DNA from: Gordionus sp. m RMFG-2023
Taxonomy: Eukaryota; Nematomorpha; Gordioida; Chordodea; Parachordodidae
Length of the DNA stretch: 64,000 nt
Assembly: GCF_954871325.1 (NCBI RefSeq)
Contig: NC_088779.1
Span: 2,482,846-2,546,845, forward strand
Direction: 5' to 3'
Shown: piece by piece, positions 13,894 to 35,100 of the stretch
How the letters are laid out: each line of letters begins with the position of its first letter
Numbering within the stretch: the first letter of the stretch is position 1
Notes under the pieces: model-generated
Told to the model about the DNA's origin: nothing
The model's input: only the letters and a program-made list of their open reading frames with translations
Database searches by the model: none
Program-made: the position numbers and the translations under genes

Positions 13894-14215
13894 TGAGAAG
13901 GCCCTGAAGAATTCGGTTCATAGAAGGCACCAGGGTTTTGAAGGTTATTTTAGGCAAAATAATATTGTATAAGTCTCAAGATTTGGCAAGTAGAAGCTCG
14001 AACCTTTCTACCATCTATGAGCAAAATCACGAGGCTTACACAATACTATTTCGGTTATCGGACCGGTTTTTAAAAATCGACCCCGAATCGGGCTTTTTGG
14101 CACAACTTTAGGTTTAGGCAATTATTATTTTTTTGGATATTTAAAACGTTGACATTTTCATTATAATAATTAATCATCCTATCTTAACTAAGGAAATTAC
14201 TTGTAAACATTCTAA

Positions 14216-14627
14216 TAGTGCGAACAAATTGCAAGCGCCAATAATGCCTTACAAATGATCACGTGCAAATTGATAAAATTACCGTTTGGCCTTAGCAACC
14301 ATTTAAAAAAAACGCAAACAGGTTAGGTTTTTCGTTACTTTTTTTTTTATTCTTCGCTTTGTAATATAATATATAAAATGTGTAATATAAATAATTTACT
14401 TATTATCCTAAAAAAAAATCAATATTTAGAAATTGAAGAAATAAGAACGCAGACGATAATAAAATTTACAAAAGACAAATTCAATTTTTTATTTAGAAAC
14501 TTATTTAAAATTTGAATCGACAGGTACTAATTAGAAGACAACCTCAATTTAAACCAGGGACGCGTTACGTTTTTTATTATAATTTAGAAATTACGGCAAA
14601 ACGTAAACGCTCAATTTGTGCGCACTA
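14216..14627. mobile_element. Same MITE family, 412 bp
   Basis: Starts TAGTGCGAACAAATTG and ends CTCAATTTGTGCGCACTA. Shares GTTTAAATTGAGGTT-like and ATTATCGTCTGC-like internal blocks with the other copies. An ORF at 14512-14697 crosses its end and is not a gene. Confidence 0.75.
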
Positions 14628-15156
14628 TAATGGGATTTTCGTAGACCCCGATCATCCACGAAATGCTTATATCATAAAAACTATTCGGCCAAAATAAATA
14701 AATACTGAAAATTCTTAGATCTAATAATTAACAGGTTTCTATGTAATAATCAAGTCTATAATGCCTGGGGCCCAGACGCATACGCAGGAATTCGCTGTGG
14801 GGGTATTCTAAGAGTCTTTTAAGAATAACTCAAGTTTCATAAATTTATTAAAGACTAGTGACTAGTGCTGCTGAACCTATTCGATTTGTTTTTTAAAAAT
14901 GGCGAACACAATATTTTATCCAGAAAAAAATATAAACGCGAGTTCTGAAGATTTTGCTCATAGATGGCACACAAAGGTTTGGGCATCTAATAGCTGAATC
15001 TCAAGGCTTAGACAATATTTTTGTGGTTGTCTTGAGTCTTAGTCGTTTTGCAATTTAAAAACACTAACTAGTGACTATAAATTATTGACAAATTTCTAAT
15101 ACAAAATTCAAATATAAATTCCTGCCCCCCTCCCTGCGTACGCGCCTGCTGGGATG

Positions 15157-22716
<7,560 letters not shown>

Positions 22717-23664
22717 CTTATAGGACATGCCTCAATTATACTATTATACCCATTTGCGTATTTAAAAAACCCATTGGTTATTAAAACGGGATCCGCGAAG
22801 TTTACAAAAAAAACGTCGCGATTTTCATGTTTTAATGATTAAGCAAGCCTCTTGCAAATAGATTTTAATTTAAAAAATTGTGTTTTAAACAGCATTCTCA
22901 TAAGTGGGCACAAATTTAACGTTTTAAAACGCAAATAATTGCATTCGTTTAAATTGGACAGCATTTTATGTTTCAAATTTAGACCTTTCATATTAAAAAA
23001 AAATTAACTTTTCAGTATAAACATAGCTGCGTTTACGTATTTTTTTATTTGCGTTTTGAAACGCTCAATTTTTCGGTATGTAAAAATAAGTTCGCGATAC
23101 TCTTCCCTATATTTTTTACATACCGGGGTACTTCATAGCTTATCCGTTTTAGAATCATATCGTGACTCAAAAATATTCGAAAAATGAAAAATAAAATTGT
23201 ATTTAAGAAACAAACTTAAAAATCTTTATATTTATAATATTTTTTTTAAAAAATGGAGAGATATGATGAGCTTGGTCAAAGTGGGACATTCAATTTATTT
23301 TTTTTTAAATAGGGGAATCTATTCAATGTGGAAGTAATGGCAACATTGAGCATGATGCCAATTACTTCTAATTGTGTCAATAATGCATGTTCTTAAATCC
23401 AGTTACCAACAGAGTAGAAGCAATTTAAATAGTTAAATGTTTCCAGAAGTTAAGAGATACACACTTGGCGCGATATCATGGGTTATATTTGAATTATGAT
23501 AAGGTTACTTTTTTGTGGTTGGCAAAATTGGTTGAAGAATAAGTTAAGCCTTAAATATTAATGCAAACGAAAAAATTAAGATTTTTATATTCTCTTATTT
23601 TCCCTTTTACATATACTAAACAGATCAAAGAAATAAAACAAACTAATTAATGGTTTGATATAAG

Positions 23665-25039
23665 CAGAGTTGTTAAACGCTATTTTTAAAAGTAGCGCAC
23701 TACCGCTATAGCTATTTGTCAAAAAAAGTAGCGCGCTACCGCTTTCGCTATTTGTCAAAAAAAGTAGCGCGCTATTAGCTACTGTTAAGCTACTTTATAA
23801 GCTACTTTTTATAAAAAAATTTTTAGAAACAAATGAAACAAATTTTTTTTATTTATTTTTTGCTTATAATGTAAATGTATAATAAATAATATATAAAAAT
23901 CAACATTTATAAATATAAAAATATAGTTAGTTTAGATTGTAAAAAAATAAGCAATATAAATAAATATTTATTTTAATTTGTTGCATTTTAATAATAATAT
24001 CATTTCAATATTATCATCCCCAAGTCTAGAGCGACGATCAGAAAGTATAAGCTTTGCTTTACTAAATAATCTCTCGACACTAGCACTTGAGGGCAAGGAA
24101 GCTCTAAAAATATTTAATCAGATCAATTTTTAAATATAAATAAGTTTTTACCTTCTGTTATGTGTCCTATCTGCCGGTGTACATACATAAGATATATCTT
24201 ATAACTCTACTATTAGAGCATCTTTCATCACTTTGAAGTTGTCGGCTATTTTATTCATAAGTGTCTGGCGACATAAAACTGTTGTGCCAGGGGATAAAGT
24301 TTTAATCATCATAGTAAATGATGGATTATCAACCAAGGACAATGGCTGAACTGTGTCAATAATAAAATCAACAATTACTTTATCAGCCAATTTTTGTGAA
24401 ATATTGGCATGTTTATTATCAGTTAATTTGGTTTGGATAGTATTTGTCTTTTTGAATGAAGATTCTCTTATACCAAATTTTTTTATATGTTTCTCTATTT
24501 CCTTATAGCAATTGGCGTGAACAGTCTAATAAAATAAATAATATTATAATGTAAAAATAACAATTTACCTTTAGGTGTTTCTTCAGGTTATAGCTACTCG
24601 ATTGATTTGATGATATATTTTTTTTACATTTTAAGCACAGGAATTTGAATCCAGATTTTGTTTTAATATTTATTTTAAAAAATTTTTCAAATCTAGGGAA
24701 TGGGAAATCGTTATTAGAGCTATTAAGTACATTTTCTTCCATTGAATCTTCCATGTCTGAATCACTTTCAAGGATTTGGATATCCATGGGCGATGCCATT
24801 TTAGATTATTAACACAGATTGAAAATATAAATTAAAAATATATTTAAATTTCAAAATTAAATAATAAATTATAAAAATTATAATTAATTATGATATTATA
24901 TTTTAATTTTCATGTTTATACTTACATTCATTATATTTTAAATAAAAGTAGCGCGCTAAAAAATTAAATAATTTAAAAAAAAGTAGCGGCTATTAGCTAT
25001 AGCTACCAAAAAAGATAGCGCGCTACTTTAACAACTCTG
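23665..25039 (-). mobile_element. hAT element with complete ends, internally deleted
   Basis: Terminal repeats CAGAGTTGTTAAA.. and ..TTAACAACTCTG, flanked by near-identical 8-bp duplications GATATAAG (23657-23664) and GTTATAAG (25040-25047). Subterminal AGTAGCGCGCTA motifs repeat at both ends. On the minus strand it encodes a hAT N-terminus from ATG 24799 (BED finger FLCLKCKKN..YNLKKHLK), an intron, a second exon (24.53-24.2 kb), then the dimerisation block ASLPSSASVERLFSKAKLIL at about 24.09 kb. The catalytic middle is gone, so this is a Ds-like deletion derivative. Confidence 0.88.
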
Positions 25040-25049
25040 GTTATAAGTT

Positions 25050-26070
25050 TCAGAATTAGTGCTTCCAAAAGTTTGACTCACTTCATGCTCAAAGCGTGAT
25101 GTCATAGTTTTCAATTTGTTTATACTTCGGTTTTCTTATTTGTGACTCGTACCACTGTTAAGGAATTTAAAAGTACTAATCATGCACTAAATATTAGCGC
25201 AAACAGATACATAAATAATTCTTCTATATTTACCATTCTAGCATGATGCCAATTTTTATTATTTTTGCCAATCACTTTTTTTCTCTCTAGACTTTCTATA
25301 AACGATTAAAATAATATGTAAGCACTAAAATTTTCTGATTGATATTTTATTATAATTTTTATACGAAATTAAAAGTTTTATTTTAACTTGTGAGTTTTTT
25401 GTTGGTTTAATTTTGAATGTTTAAATTATAATCATTTTAAGAAATTATAATAAATTAAAGCTAAACAAAATTATCGTGTATGTAGGTACACAATAACTTA
25501 TACCAAAAATATTTAAATTAATAAGTGTGGGAAGAAAAGCGATTCTCATAGGGTCGGCTGTCCGACTTCTTGGGAGCATCATGGCCCTAGGAAAGTCGTT
25601 TTCTGTGTTTTTCTACAATTTAGCCTATGATTAAGACAACACCAAAAGCCAGATCGATATCCTGATATTTTCTAACGTAGTCGTTCTACAGTAAATTTCT
25701 GCTATTTTTTAACTCTCCAGGAAAAGCGATACATTTTAATACCATATCCATTAATAAAAATGAAATGTGATCAAAATTTCAGAACACCCCTTATCTAACT
25801 AAAAGGTTGTAAGTGAGTCCAAGAATCCATCATAAATTATCAACGCGAAATTAATATCAAGAAAAATTAGGGATTATTATTCTTTTTTGTTAAATTTGGT
25901 AAATATAAATTACAAATAATTTACAATATATCGAATACAACGCTTACAAGTTTTGCTTTAACATATTCAGTATAGACTTCCAATGCAATGATAAATATGC
26001 TAAAAAATAATAATAATAACAAAGATATTCTTCCTTTTTTTAGCATTTTTTTTTAAAAATAATAGTAAAT
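25050..26070. other. Sequence downstream of MCRS1, no gene seen
   Basis: Follows the MCRS1 stop on the minus strand. Would contain its 3' UTR; AATAAA-like sites are too common here to choose one. Confidence 0.5.
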
Positions 26071-26078
26071 AAATATCT

Positions 26079-26141
26079 TCAGATGAGTGCTGGTAGTTGC
26101 TTGAGTTGATTGATAAGCCGATGGTTGACAAAAAATGTGAA
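26079..26141 (-). CDS. MCRS1: MCRS1 terminal exon
   Basis: Acceptor cctacctacag opens a 63-nt exon that reads FTFFVNHRLINQLKQLPALI and stops (TGA). This corresponds to the human C-terminus RFVFLINQDLIALIRAEAAK. Joined to exon 8 it would lack about four residues of the usual last FHA strand, so a micro-exon or a slightly different donor remains possible. Confidence 0.75.
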   Translation of the reverse strand, partial: FTFFVNHRLINQLKQLPALI

Positions 26142-29100
26142 CTGTAGGTAGGATATCTTGATATCGCGTTTTTATTAAAATATAATATAAATTTGACAAA
26201 AAAAAAATGACAACGGAGAAAGTATGGTATTTTAATATCAGAAACTAGAGTTTAAGGAAGGGTTGTTAAGTTTTAAGCCGATTTTTAAAAACGGCTAACT
26301 CACTATTTTAGCCAGAAAAATATTGCCCAAGTCTCGAGATTTCGCTATGTCTAGACCTTTGTGCCATCTATGAGAAAAATCTTCAGACTCGCGTAACATT
26401 ATTCTAGATAAAATATAGAGTTAGCCGTTTTTAAAAACCGACTCAAATCGAGCCGTTTAACAACATAAGGGCATTCATAATTTTTCAAAAGAAAATCGGA
26501 GTTTGGGTTTAAATAACAAAATCTGAAAGACCATATAAGGAGTAATTTTTAATTTAATTTTAAGCTTTTATGTGAAATGCGTTTCAATTTATATTTTTAT
26601 AGTTAGCATTTTTCAAGCCTGATTCGGGCTTTAAAAATCGGTATGAAAATTCGGGGTTGGCTTGAAATTAAAAAAATAATTAAGATTTCGGACTACTGGA
26701 TTGAGCTCGGGTCTAAATAGGATCGAATTTGCAGGTGTTTTACAATAAGCACCAAAAAAAAAGTGACAAATTTATTGTCGCTACGTTTCTAAACCTCGAT
26801 GAGTGATTTGTCGCGACACTTGGTAGCGTGACCGGGCAGTATGGGTTTACCTTCCAGGAAAAAAGGTCTGTGGCCTTCGTTAGTTATGTAAAATTCGTGA
26901 GATAACGCGCTGAGATTATTGTTGTTCGAGGAGGATGGCGCTATGAGGGAGGAAGCTTTAAGTTTGAAATGGCCTTGCAAACGGGAAACCTTACGTTTTT
27001 TTTTCATTATAAAAGAGTAAGGTTAACGCTACATCCTAGCAATATTACGACATCTTTCTCGTTAAAAAAAAACCAAAAATTTAAGATTGCATACAAAAAT
27101 ATTCTTCTAACCTTCCTAACTGAGAAATAATACATCAATTCTTAGGCATTCTTCTTTTATTTAAAAAAAATAATCATTCCTGTATTATCTATATCTACGA
27201 AGGCTTATATTTAACGATTAATTGCCTTTAAATAATTTATTTATTTTTATTACCTTACGACAAGGTCCTTCCAGCGTTAAATCAATATCTATGGGTTTAG
27301 CGGATGCGAAATTATTACAGAACCGTCCGAAACTGACCTATCAATAGACATAGATTTATTAAAAATTATTTTTGAATGACACTTGTGGCGTATATATATA
27401 TGGTAACTATGCTCTGCCAATCATTTCACGTTATTTAAAATATGGATAAATTATAAGGGACATTTGAATCCAAGTGTAGTGACCGCTGAATATACATTAG
27501 CATGCATATTTGGTTTGGTTATCACAATTTATATTCAGTAGTTCATGTAAATTTATTATATTAAGCAATTTGTATATATCTATTTGATGCGAAGTTTTAA
27601 ATTTTTTTTGGTCATATAAAGAACGATTATTTTGCTCGAAAGAACTTTTTAACTTTTTTATAATTATAATTATATAACAACTTTATAAATAAAATGCAAT
27701 AAGATTCTTTTTATATTAAATTTCTATTAATTAATAAACTCTTCTCAGCATACCATAATAACATTTAACACCAATTATTGTTTAAGTTTAAAAAATATTT
27801 AATGCCTTTTTTTTGAAAAAAGAAAAAACATGACCGATCATGGCACATTTTCCCTACACATATTAAAGCCAGAGTGAATGTCGGTGGTTGTAGTAGACGC
27901 CATTGAAAGGCATATCGCTCAAATGAACGTTCATATTTCACCTAAATGCCACCCAACAGGCTTCAATGTATGGTACACTTTTAAATTCATTTTTTATGAA
28001 TAAATCGTCCGTTCAGGTTAGTTATCAATATCCTCGTTGATTATAAATTATTTGATCGATTTGTTTGGCACTTTACTCATTTCATTTTAATATATATTTT
28101 TATTTATACTAATATATGAAACATTATCAAATTTTTAAAAAAAATATACGATAATTTTGAATAAATATAAGCCCGTTTTGCTATCTCCAATAGGAAAATA
28201 TTTTAAATTAGGCAGTCCGTTACCGTAAAAATAGTTTTAAACAACCCATTCTAGACATCTAGCTAATGTTGCTAAACGCTTAGATTGAGCCCCATTATAA
28301 TAACGGCCAAATAGAAGATTTTAGCCTAAATAATATTAACCACAAGATTTGCTAATAGATGACCGAATCTCTTTTGCCATCTATAAGAAAAATCTTCAGG
28401 TGTTTAACGAGAACGTGTCTAGCGACGATAAATAAAGGATATAAATATATATTTTTTTATTATAAAAACCTCTCTGGATTTGATCAAAAATTTGACGGCT
28501 CTTCCTTGCAATACGGCGAAAGTGCAATCATCGAATTCGGCGTTCGAGCCTTGTAACAAAGAAAAATAATTAATTATATTATACGAGATATTTCATAATG
28601 AAAACCTGGAAAAAATGGTCCAAGGCTGACCCTTAATATATGGGTGGGCCGATGATGAAATATTCATACAAAACCGATCCCAATTTACAACCGAGATGTT
28701 ATATATAAAAAAATAAAATATTTTAAAGATAAACAACAGTAAAACTATCCGCAAAACAAGAAAAAAAAACACTTTCAAATGTTCGGTCTCTGATGGTCAG
28801 GGCGATATTTGAATTTAATTAATTTTCACGAAATAATTAAACTTGCGAGTCTTTAAATATTTTTTAACCCTTTTCGCGTTGCAAAAAAAATAAATAAAAT
28901 ATTTTCCTTTCAGCCAAAATTGTATCTCTTTAAAATAATTTGATTTCATTTAAAAAAAAAAATAAATTGAAATCTTTGGTTGGTTTTATTCATTTTTTTT
29001 TATATATTATCATCAATATATTATCATCAATATATTATATATAGATATTTAAATCATGAAATAACCCAAAAACAATGCTAATATGGGATGGAAATTTTTT

Positions 29101-32100
29101 TTGCAAAAATATCTGCCCAATCCGATATTCAATATGGGCACAGCCCCTGGACCTTGTGCATAGATTGAAAAAAAAGAAATATATGATTTTAGAGGAATTA
29201 AATAAAACAACTCTTAAAGAAAGAAAAACCGATTTCTTTGTCGATGATGGATTGCCACATGGGCAACTCGTTCTCCAATCGGTCTATTTTCTGAAACCTG
29301 TGTACTACGTCGAGATCGTACTCCTTGTCGAACATGGATTTTTTCGCGAAATAAGGGTAGTAATCTCGAATTTTTTGGATATTATCAGAGGGAGTAGTCG
29401 ATTTCTTGCTTTCGGAGGAGTGCGGTTGTTCTGGGACGGCATCGTGGATGGATGAATGATGCGGGGTAGCACTTTTGCATGAAGGATCGTTTGATTCGTT
29501 CGATATCAAGAGTAAATTTTCCATATCCGAAAATTGTAAATTGGGCGAGCAAGTAGTGTGGCTACCAGTGAAAGGATTATTCCATTTGGACGATGAATTC
29601 ACTTTAAAAATATTATTTTTTAAAAAAAATTGTTTCTTTAAATGTCAATTTCTTGACACGCGTAGATCAATATTATTCTTCATAAAAATTAAGAAAAACT
29701 CTACTCGGTAAAAAAAACTTTCAATTGAAAAATTCGCACCTTAGTAAACGTTTTATTATGTGAATTAATATTTAGAGGGAAATTAGGCGTAAAGGAGTGA
29801 ATATATTAAATTCAAAAAAATAATTTATCAGCCATAAGATTGAAAAAAGGATTATCAGCCATTTTTTTATTTCTAAGCCCGGCTCGGATTTTTCCTAAAA
29901 AAAATTGGCTAAGCCAAGCCGGGTGTAATATTGTTCAAGAGGTTTTGCAGTGTGACAGACGATATATAACTCTCATATGCTTATAGTTCGCACAAATTGA
30001 GCTTTTCAAACGCTACGTCGTAAGCACAAATAATGTATTTCAAATCGTTTTGTAATATTATATAAAAATGTAATATAAAAAAACTTACTTATATCCTAAA
30101 AATGAATATTTAAAAATAAAAGCAATAAGCAGACGATAATATAATTTTCAAAGAAAAATCAATTTTTTTTAGAACTCATTTAAAATTTTGAATCGACGGA
30201 TGTTAATAAAAAAAGGCAACCTCAATTTAAACAAGGAATAAGTTAGGTATTTTTAATATAAAAATTAGGGCAAAACGTACACGCTCAATTAGGGTGCACT
30301 TTAATTATATTTTTTTGTGAATCATTTTTAAAGACAAACCTATCTGATCGGGTAATAAAACGTGGTGCTTCATGGAAAGCCAATGATCCTGTAAATCTTT
30401 AGCCGTACGCGTGGGCAAAAATATGGAAGGATATTGGCGCAGAATTTGTTCAAATTGATCGAGGGTATGATGCCTATTCTATACAATTTAATTAGAAGAA
30501 TGTATAAAAAAATATCTATTTAGCATATTTAGTGTTGTTAAATAGTCGAGTTCTCCTGACTTCGACTCCGAGTCGAAGTCGCAATAATCGACTCATTTTT
30601 ACAACTCAAGTTTTGAACTTGAGTCGTGAACTCAAGACGCGACTTAAATTATGAACTTAAGTCATGAATTAAAGTCGACTCAAGTTGTGAACTCATGTCT
30701 ATATACTTGAGTCGACTAGATAACGAATAATTTTATGAACTTGAGTCGACGACTAGAGGACGAATATTTCAAATTAATTATTAATTTTAATTAAGATATA
30801 TGTTGTTTGTTACATTTTTTTTATTTTAGACTTCCAACTTGAGTTGTAAATAGGAATTATATACTTGAGACAATTAGAGGACAAATAGTTCTATAAATTT
30901 AATCGACTAGAAACTAGACTCCAGTATATTTCAAATTAATTAGTTATTTTTAATTACGATATTTTTGTTTATTATTATTAAATTTAAAATTAGATAGTCG
31001 AGTAATCCCGACTCCGTGTCGAAGTAGCAATAACTCGAGTCATTTTTACGACTCTAGTTCTGAACTTGAGTCGTGAACTCAATAAATCGGTTAATTTAAA
31101 TTTTATGAAACTCTATTACTTATTATATAAGTGTTATTTATTGGTTGGTTTTGTAGGGGCTTGGATCTTAAAATCGACTTAACTAGCTATGAGCCCGAAC
31201 CCCTAGCACAGATTAATATATCTTAAGTTGATTTTTCTTGACCTTATTAATATATATAAATATATGGTTATTAGAGGTATCAATCGCTAGCTAATTAGAT
31301 CTATTGAATAGGTTGCAAACCATGTCTAGATGAGTGAAGCTATTTCTACGTAAGTCAGGAATTATTTTATCAGCACCAAATATTGATATGAGGTGGGTAT
31401 CAAATAAGTATAGTTATACCTTTATATGGTGTATATAATTTTGACCTGGGAGCGGGGGTAAAAAATATGGTCTCAAACTTGTTCGTGAAAAAAAATTGAC
31501 ATGTCTATATCTTAACATTTAATTTAATTATTAAAAGATAAAAATATCTGCTAGATTACCAAAAATTAGGGTTTAATTTAGGTTCAGGATTTTTAAATTC
31601 TATATAAGGTAAATTTTGATAACATGAATTTAATCGAAAAAATCAATTCCTATATAATTATTGGAAATAAAAAAATGTTGCTCGTAACATCAAAAACCGT
31701 TTGAAAAAACGTTATGTATGTAAATTGTCGTATTTATTATTACCTCTGATTGAAATTGAAATATAAAAGATTATCTTCAATGATGAGGTAATAAGAGGCA
31801 AATTTTGAAGTCAATTGACTGATTTTGACCGGTCAATTGACCGACTTAAAAGTATTCAAAAATCATCTTCAAAACCTAGGTTTTTAATTAATTACAATGG
31901 ACACTAGCTATGAATTTTATTTATTATCTTCACATTCCCTAACAATAGTAGGGACTATTAAAAAAAATAAAAAGCAGTTACCTGCATTATTTTTTAATAA
32001 AAAAAGAGAAATATATTCAAGTTTATTTGGATTCAAAGAAAATACTACTATTGTTTCATATATACCAAAAATGTATATGATAATAAAATTGATGTAACAA

Positions 32101-35100
32101 CTGGTGAATTGTTAAAACCAGAAATTATAACTTTTTATAATTTAACCAAAGCAGGAGTTGATGTAGTGGATCAACTTTGCTCAATATATTCCTTATCTAG
32201 GAGATCAAATAGATGGCCACTTACCATTTTTTATACTATAATAAATATTTCAATAATAAATGCCCTAATAGTTTATAAAGCCAATAATTTGTTGACTATA
32301 AAAAGGTTTAAATTTAAAAAATTATTAGCTATGGATCTGATAACTCCATTTATGACCAGTAGATACGAGAACCCTCGTATATGCAGACTATTACGTAACA
32401 ACATAGGGGACGTTCTCAACATAATTGATGAAAAACATATTCCAATAAATAAAAAGGGAAGATGTTATAAGTGTCCAAGGGTGAAAGATAAAAAAACAAC
32501 ATTAATTTGCTTAAATTGTTCAAAATTTATTTGCTTAAATTGTTCAAAATTTATTTGCAAAGATCATATGCATACAATTTGCCGCGAATGTTATCTCAAA
32601 ATTTTACATGATATTTGATGATTAATATTTTTTTTGATATATATTTTTTTATAAAATTTATGTAATTATCATTATTCAACATTGATTTAATAAAATATTT
32701 AATAAAATTTGCATTTTTTGAATTTTATTTAGTGATAATACCATTATTAAAGGAAGTACTCAAAAAGAAAATTTTATCTCAGTAACTTTAGGAAAATTTG
32801 TCTAACTTTTTTTTGGAGGTAAATATTAATCTAAGATTTAGTATTTATTATCTCCTATATTTTTTAAATATATACTCATAATTTTAGATCTCAATTTTTA
32901 ATATGTTCTGAGATATAGCAAATCTAAATTGTAAGTTATTTTAAAAAAAAATGAAATATTTAGAGTGTATTTTTGTTAAATTATTTTCCCTTAGTTCCCC
33001 GAATTTAATTTATACAATAAAAATATTATTGAAAGGTTTAAAGTGTATTTTTGTGGTTATTTTTTGATTTTCCTTTATTTCCTCTCATTTTTACTTTTTT
33101 CCCCTGAACCAATTTCCTCGAGTAATTTGCAACTATCTATACGTTACCCAAAATCCGTTTGAAAAAAACGATATGTATTGAAATTATTTCCTGATAATAT
33201 TTTTTCTATAGAAAGGCGCTCAGAAGAACGAAATATAAAAATTATCAACTAAAGGATATTTTATTTTGTATATATTATAATAATCTATAATTTCAAATAC
33301 AAAAATAATAATTTACATAATGATTTAATTTTGTACGAAAATATTATTTTTTTAAATTGCATTATAGGCCCGGTCCCATATATTTAAAAAAATTGAAATA
33401 CGGCCCGGCCCTAAGCCCGGCAGGTCTATGATATTTTATTTATTACTAAAAACATAATTTTTATTAGGATCAAGAGGACAATGACTTGAGTCAAACTCAA
33501 AGCTCTTTTTCAGAAGCTAATACGTCTTCTTCTTCAATAATACAAAATAATAATTTCAATATTAAAGATATGTTTATAAACATACCTAACAAATCTCGAC
33601 GGAAATGTGTCTACTGTGATAAAATCTACAGTCTTCATACGGCTACAAGTATTATATAAATCCTTTATTAAAAATTTTTAATATTTTTTAGCCAACCTTA
33701 AAAATCATATAAAGATATGCCATCCTGAATTAATTTTCCAAGCTAAAGAAATAATGCCCAAACATTTATCGGGTATCAGAAAACTACAACCCGAGGAAAA
33801 CAAACAATTGAATAAGCTTATACTAAGATATATTATAAAAAACAATCTACCATTTAATCTATTTGACTCGGAAGAATTCAAGGATATCTTTAAATTTATA
33901 TTTAAAAGTGAAAAGATCTGGTCAAGACAAACTGCCAGAATTTATTTGCATTCTATATATGAAAATGCTAAATTCAAACTTATAGCTAAACTAAAAAATA
34001 TAGAGGGAAAAATATCCCTCTCTACTGATATTTGGACAGGGATTAATTCCCTGTCGTATTGTGCAATCACAATACATTATATTTCCAAAGATTGGAAATT
34101 AAAAAACCATCTACTAGATCTTATAGAATTGCCGCACCCTCACAGTGGGCAAGATATATGTTATTATTTAATAAAATCTATAGAAACATTTGAGATTGAA
34201 AAATTTTTTTTAGCATTAATGCATGATAATGCTAAAAATATGATTAGTGCATCAGATTTAATCATTAAACATTACATGGAAAAATATAGTATACCATTTT
34301 ATAGCTATAGATGCCTGGCTCACGTTATTAATATTATAGTTAAAGAAGGACTAAATATTTTTGATGCAAAATTAGAAAAAATTCATAAATTGGTGAAATC
34401 ACTTCACCTTTCTCCCAAGCTAATGCAAAGTTATATAAAAATCTCGGGTGGTACTCGATTACCACTCGACGTGGTCACTAGGTGGAATTCTAAGTATCTT
34501 AAAATTTCTACTAAAAATAAAGTAATTTAAGCAATATTTTAAATGTTATTTTTATAATATTTTTTATTTTATAGAATTTAGATGCTATTAAACGATTGGG
34601 GGAAGAATGTCTTCCCAAAGATGAATTTTACATAAATGTCAATGAGGCAAAATATTTAAAGAAAATTGAAACCTTCCTTAAACCATTTTTCCAGATTACA
34701 TGTGAAGTTTCATCGGAAAGTACAACTATTGGGACGGCCGTGAGCCAGGCATCTATGGCTATAAAATGATATACTATATTTTTCCATGTAATGTTTAATG
34801 ATTAAATCTGATGCACTAATCATATTTTTAGCATTATCATGCGTTAATGCTAAAAAAAATTTTTCAATCTCAAATGTTTCTATAGATTTTATTAAATAAT
34901 AACATATATCTTGCCCACTGTGAGAGTGCGGCAATTCTATAAGATCTAGTAGATGGTTTTTTAATTTCCAATCTTTGGAATATATAATGTATTGTGATTG
35001 CACAATTCGACAGGGAATTAATCCCTGTCCAAATATCAGTAGAGAGGGATATTTTTCCCTCTATATTTTTTAGTTTAGCTATAAGTTTGAATTTAGCATT

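Noticed and set aside
14512-14697. Short basic ORF
   Set aside because: Crosses the end of a MITE; conserved only as repeat sequence.
29075-29455. Plus-strand ORFs at 29.08-29.71 kb
   Set aside because: Shadows of MCRS1 exon 5 on the opposite strand.
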